NCBI GenBank assembly: GCA_017880825.1
Contig: JADGRN010000048.1
Coordinates: 1 to 9,074 of the forward strand
Direction of reading: 5' to 3'
From: Methylophilaceae bacterium
Lineage (GTDB): Bacteria; Pseudomonadota; Gammaproteobacteria; Burkholderiales; Methylophilaceae
DNA length: 9,074 nt
Numbering within the stretch: the stretch's first letter is position 1; each line of letters starts with the position of its first letter. Positions 6,357 through 9,074 of the stretch are shown piece after piece. Made by a program: the position numbers and the translations under genes. The notes under the pieces were generated by a model, which was not told the DNA's origin, did not search any database, and worked only from the letters and a program-made list of their open reading frames with translations.

Positions 6357-6983
6357 GTGAAACAGTTATTGCTCGATATCCAGCCGACGGCTGTGCCGAC
6401 GCTCGATAATTATGTTGCAGGCGGCAATGCGGAAGCGCTGCATAGCCTGCAACTGGCCGCCAGCGGAAACACCGATGCGCGTTTCATTTATCTGTGGGGG
6501 GCAAGCGGCAGCGGCAAGACTCATCTGCTGCAAGCCTGCGCCGAACTGGCGCGTCAGCACAATCTGGCTCTGGTCACGGCAGACGATGTGCATGCACTGT
6601 CGGAACAACAGCAGATTGCATTGTTCAACACCTACAACCAGTTGCGCGACGCAAGCGGTGTGCTGATTGCCAGCGGCATTGCAGCGCCCGGCCAGATGGG
6701 TTTGCGCGATGATTTAGCCACGCGACTGGCGTGGGGCTTGGTGTATCAGCTGCATCCGCTGTCAGACGAGGAAAAAGCCCAGGCGCTGAAAACCCATGCG
6801 GTGGAGCGCGGCATCAGATTGCCGGATGAAGTGGTGGACTATTGTTTGCACCATCTGCGGCGCGACCTGCCCACGCTGATAGCCACGCTGGATGCGCTGG
6901 ATGAATGGTCGCTCACGGAAAAAAAACCGGTGACCGTGCCCATGCTGCGAAAATTGCTGCAATTCCCATTGAATTTAGGGTGA
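6357..6983 (+). CDS. hda: DnaA regulatory inactivator Hda
   Basis: A 208-residue AAA+ protein of the DnaA-related Hda family. With the DNA-loaded sliding clamp it stimulates ATP hydrolysis by DnaA, resetting initiation after replication starts. Residues 3-7 (QLLLD) match the clamp-binding QL-x-L motif at the extreme N-terminus, which fixes the GTG at 6357 as start. Walker A is GASGSGKT (48-55). A Walker-B-like strand is LALVTADDVHAL (70-81). IALFNTYNQLRD (87-98), RLAWGLVYQLHPLSDEEK (123-140; Arg123 at the box VII region) and LRRDLPTLIATLDALD (167-182) follow the family order. Compared with E. coli Hda, about 25 residues seem to be missing between CAEL (61-64) and the Walker B strand, making this a short member. 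The gene begins 8 bases after the MITE-like element, and its native upstream region appears displaced. Confidence 0.93.
   Translation: MKQLLLDIQPTAVPTLDNYVAGGNAEALHSLQLAASGNTDARFIYLWGASGSGKTHLLQACAELARQHNLALVTADDVHALSEQQQIALFNTYNQLRDASGVLIASGIAAPGQMGLRDDLATRLAWGLVYQLHPLSDEEKAQALKTHAVERGIRLPDEVVDYCLHHLRRDLPTLIATLDALDEWSLTEKKPVTVPMLRKLLQFPLNLG
6977..6983 (+). promoter_or_regulatory. Shine-Dalgarno AGGGTGA overlapping the hda stop
   Basis: AGGGTGA is partly complementary to the 16S rRNA 3' end and includes the TGA of hda. It lies 3 bases before the ATG at 6987, so ribosomes ending hda are well placed to restart on the next gene. Confidence 0.5.
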
Positions 6984-6986
6984 ATC

Positions 6987-7442
6987 ATGGCCGTACTCAT
7001 TGAAGGCATTTCCGTTGTCATTCGTGCCGAGCCTTTGCTGCGGCTTTTTCCCGGCGGCTGGGATGCATTCCAGGCGTTCGTGCCCACGCTGAACCTGTGC
7101 GCGGACAATGAGCTGATCCGGGTCGGCTTCAGGTCGAACAAGGATGTAGTGCCCTTTGTCGCACAACTGCAAACCGTGGGATTGCAGCATTTGCGCGACG
7201 GCGTGGCGATTGACATGGCGGTGGTTGACCAGACGCGCGGCATCAGTGTGCCCTGCAACTGGCTTGAATACGGCCACGCGGAAATCGACGACAAGGGCAC
7301 GCGCATTGCCGTGTGCAGCCTGGTTGGCAGCAAGGTGGAAGGGGTGTTCACGCCGCCCGACTGGAAATTCAAGGGTTCGCTGAGTGCGATGTTTGGCGTT
7401 GATCCGAAACAACCGGCATCCAAAAATAGTCGTTCCAATTAA
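6987..7442 (+). CDS. Conserved protein of unknown function, coupled to hda
   Basis: A 151-residue protein of no named family that I can give. It has no signal peptide or membrane helix, so it is probably cytosolic. Visible features are a hydrophobic N-terminus MAVLIEGISVVIR (1-13), PGGWDAFQAFVP (22-33), two cysteines in NLCADNELIRVGF (36-48), DGVAIDMAVVDQTRG (71-85), a second conserved-looking CNWLEYGHAEI (90-100), and TPPDWKFKGSLSAMFG (122-137) near the end. The PGGW, CNWLEYGH and TPP-W-F-GSL elements recall short conserved hypothetical proteins of other proteobacteria, a memory-based impression not checked by search. It starts 3 bases after hda, so co-translation is likely; a role with Hda is only suggested by position. 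The C-terminal tail (138-151) is polar and probably disordered. Confidence 0.82.
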   Translation: MAVLIEGISVVIRAEPLLRLFPGGWDAFQAFVPTLNLCADNELIRVGFRSNKDVVPFVAQLQTVGLQHLRDGVAIDMAVVDQTRGISVPCNWLEYGHAEIDDKGTRIAVCSLVGSKVEGVFTPPDWKFKGSLSAMFGVDPKQPASKNSRSN

Positions 7443-7473
7443 ATCTCGCGCCCACTGAATCAGATGAAAAAAA

Positions 7474-9074
7474 ATGTTAAGACTGACTGAAATAAAGCTC
7501 CCGCTCGACCATGCACCAGACGAAATAAAAGCCGCCATCCTCAAAAAGCTCGGGATTACTGCCGAAGACCTCATCAGCTTCAACATATTCCGGCGCGCCG
7601 TGGATGCACGCAAGCCGCGCGCCATCCTGTTCATCTACACCATCGATCTGGAAGTCAACAACGAAGCCAGGCTGCTGGCGAAATTCAGCAAGGACGCTCA
7701 CGTCAATCCATCGCCCGATACCAGCTATCACTTCGTAGCAAAAGCACCGGCAAATACGGTTAAAAGACCGGTCATTATTGGCTTGGGGCCTGCCGGCCTA
7801 TTCGTGGCTTTGATACTTGCCCAGTCGGGCTTCAAGCCTCTGGTGCTGGAACGCGGCAAAGCGGTGCGCGAACGTGCTAAAGATACTTTTGGCCTTTGGC
7901 GCAAAAGCATACTCAACCCCGAATCGAACGTGCAATTCGGCGAAGGCGGTGCCGGTACTTTCTCGGACGGCAAGCTCTACAGCCAGATCAAAGACCCCAA
8001 GCATTACGGCCGCAAAGTGCTGCACGAATTCGTCAAAGCCGGTGCGCCGGAAGAAATCCTCTACGTCAGCAAACCGCATATCGGGACCTTCAGATTAGTG
8101 GGCATGGTCGAGAAGATGCGCGAATCCATCCTGGCGCTGGGCGGCGAGATCCGCTTCCAGAGCCGCGTGGATGACATCGAGATTGGCCATAAAAATGGTC
8201 AGGGCCAAGTGCTAGGCGTGGTGCTGGCCAGCGGTGAGCGCATTACCACCAGCCATCTGGTTTTAGCCGTGGGCCACAGCGCGCGCGACACCTTCGAGAT
8301 GATCCACAAGCGCGGCATCTACATCGAAGCCAAGCCTTTCTCCATCGGTTTCCGTATCGAGCATCCACAATCGCTGATAGACCGTGCCCGTTACGGCCCA
8401 AACGCCGAAAACCCATTGCTCGGCGCTGCCGATTACAAGCTGGTGCATCACGCCAGCAATGGTCGTTCGGTCTACAGTTTCTGCATGTGCCCGGGCGGCA
8501 CCGTGGTCGCGGCGGCATCCGAACCCGGGCGCGTGGTCACCAACGGCATGAGCCAGTATTCACGCAACGAACGCAACGCCAATGCCGGCATCGTGGTCGG
8601 CATTTCACCGGAACAGGATTACCCTGGCGACCCGCTGGCCGGCATGGAATTCCAACGCAAATGGGAAGCGCGCGCGTTTGAACTCGGCGGCCGCAACTAC
8701 AAGGCCCCCGGCCAGTTGATAGGCGACTTTCTCGCCGGTAAACCCTCGACCGAATTTGGCGACGTGCTGCCCTCCTACGCCCCCGGCGTGCATTTGACCG
8801 ACCTCAGCACCGCGCTGCCAGAATTTGCCATCACCGCCATACGCGAAGCGCTACTGGCCTTCGGTAAACAGATCAAAGGCTTTGACTTGCCCGATGGCGT
8901 GCTGACGGGCGTGGAAACGCGCACCTCTTCGCCGATACGCATCAAACGCAACGATGAGGATATGCAAAGCATCAATACCAGAGGCTTGTACCCGACCGGC
9001 GAAGGGGCAGTCTATGCAGGAGGGATTTTGTCTGCGGCGATAGATGGCATCAAGGTTGCAGAAGCAGTGGCTTT
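7474..9074 (+). CDS. FAD-dependent dehydrogenase (NAD(P)/FAD oxidoreductase, COG2509-like), 3' end cut
   Basis: The frame from the ATG at 7474 is open for 533 codons to the window edge. The family is usually near 540 residues, so only the last few are missing. Residues 1-95 are a small alpha/beta domain (ILFIYTIDLEV at 51-61) preceding the flavin domain. The Rossmann dinucleotide motif is VIIGLGPAGLF (100-110), with the ribose-binding acidic residue in VLERG (Glu126). FGEGGAGTFSDGKLYS (155-170) and GHSARDTFEM (267-276) are typical. The C-terminal FAD-contacting segment is LYPTGEGAVYAGGILSAAIDG (505-525), where most relatives I know have GEGAGYAGG. No substrate is known for this group. It starts 31 bases after the preceding stop, with only a weak AGATGA-like site. 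A second ATG at 7464 opens just eight codons and is not used here. It probably shares the hda transcript. Confidence 0.9.
   Translation, partial: MLRLTEIKLPLDHAPDEIKAAILKKLGITAEDLISFNIFRRAVDARKPRAILFIYTIDLEVNNEARLLAKFSKDAHVNPSPDTSYHFVAKAPANTVKRPVIIGLGPAGLFVALILAQSGFKPLVLERGKAVRERAKDTFGLWRKSILNPESNVQFGEGGAGTFSDGKLYSQIKDPKHYGRKVLHEFVKAGAPEEILYVSKPHIGTFRLVGMVEKMRESILALGGEIRFQSRVDDIEIGHKNGQGQVLGVVLASGERITTSHLVLAVGHSARDTFEMIHKRGIYIEAKPFSIGFRIEHPQSLIDRARYGPNAENPLLGAADYKLVHHASNGRSVYSFCMCPGGTVVAAASEPGRVVTNGMSQYSRNERNANAGIVVGISPEQDYPGDPLAGMEFQRKWEARAFELGGRNYKAPGQLIGDFLAGKPSTEFGDVLPSYAPGVHLTDLSTALPEFAITAIREALLAFGKQIKGFDLPDGVLTGVETRTSSPIRIKRNDEDMQSINTRGLYPTGEGAVYAGGILSAAIDGIKVAEAVA

Noticed and set aside
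7464..7490. Eight-codon ORF ahead of the FAD enzyme as a possible leader peptide
   Set aside because: It overlaps the enzyme start, has no regulatory codon run beyond three Lys/Asn codons and no attenuator hairpin follows.
6975..7634. 219-codon minus-strand open frame (and the overlapping frame 6839-7438)
   Set aside because: It spans the end of hda, the coupled unknown gene and the start of the FAD enzyme on the other strand, with no start signal and shadow-like composition.

Overview
The window reads as chromosomal core-genome DNA from a betaproteobacterium, probably of the Nitrosomonadales type (Gallionella/Sideroxydans/Methylophilaceae-like). That guess rests on PurM and Hda protein style, the run purM / AI-2E permease / hda, and DUF3108 next to an RsmB-type methyltransferase; it is an inference, not a database match. 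Coding density is high, base composition is even, and there are no tRNA, rRNA or CRISPR genes.

The left half (about 1-5036) is transcribed leftwards. In transcription order it holds purM (purine synthesis), a secreted DUF3108 protein, a second DUF3108 protein tethered by a TonB-like N-terminus, an RsmB/NOP-family RNA m5C methyltransferase, and a DAACS-type dicarboxylate/amino-acid:cation symporter cut by the window edge. The last four genes overlap by 11, 4 and 4 bases, so they should be one translationally coupled unit. purM lies 91 bases upstream with no evident terminator, so it may feed the same transcript.

An AT-rich divergent intergenic region (about 5037-5104) separates purM from the rightward half: an AI-2E/PerM-family permease, hda (regulatory inactivation of DnaA), a conserved protein of unknown function 3 bases after hda, and a nearly complete FAD-dependent dehydrogenase that runs off the right edge.

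The most unusual feature lies between the permease gene and hda. It is a 175-bp, MITE-like, imperfectly palindromic element (6174-6348) with 19-bp terminal inverted repeats (17/19 matching), a nested perfect 13-bp inverted repeat and a central hairpin. Its left end supplies the permease stop codon; its right end supplies the only Shine-Dalgarno-like bases in front of the GTG start of hda. Other points to check are the TonB-type SxxxH transmembrane segment fused to DUF3108, the tandem DUF3108 paralogues, an Hda that seems to lack about 25 residues between Walker A and Walker B, and a Lys/Ala-rich tail on the RNA methyltransferase. I did not find a defence system or any large undescribed system.
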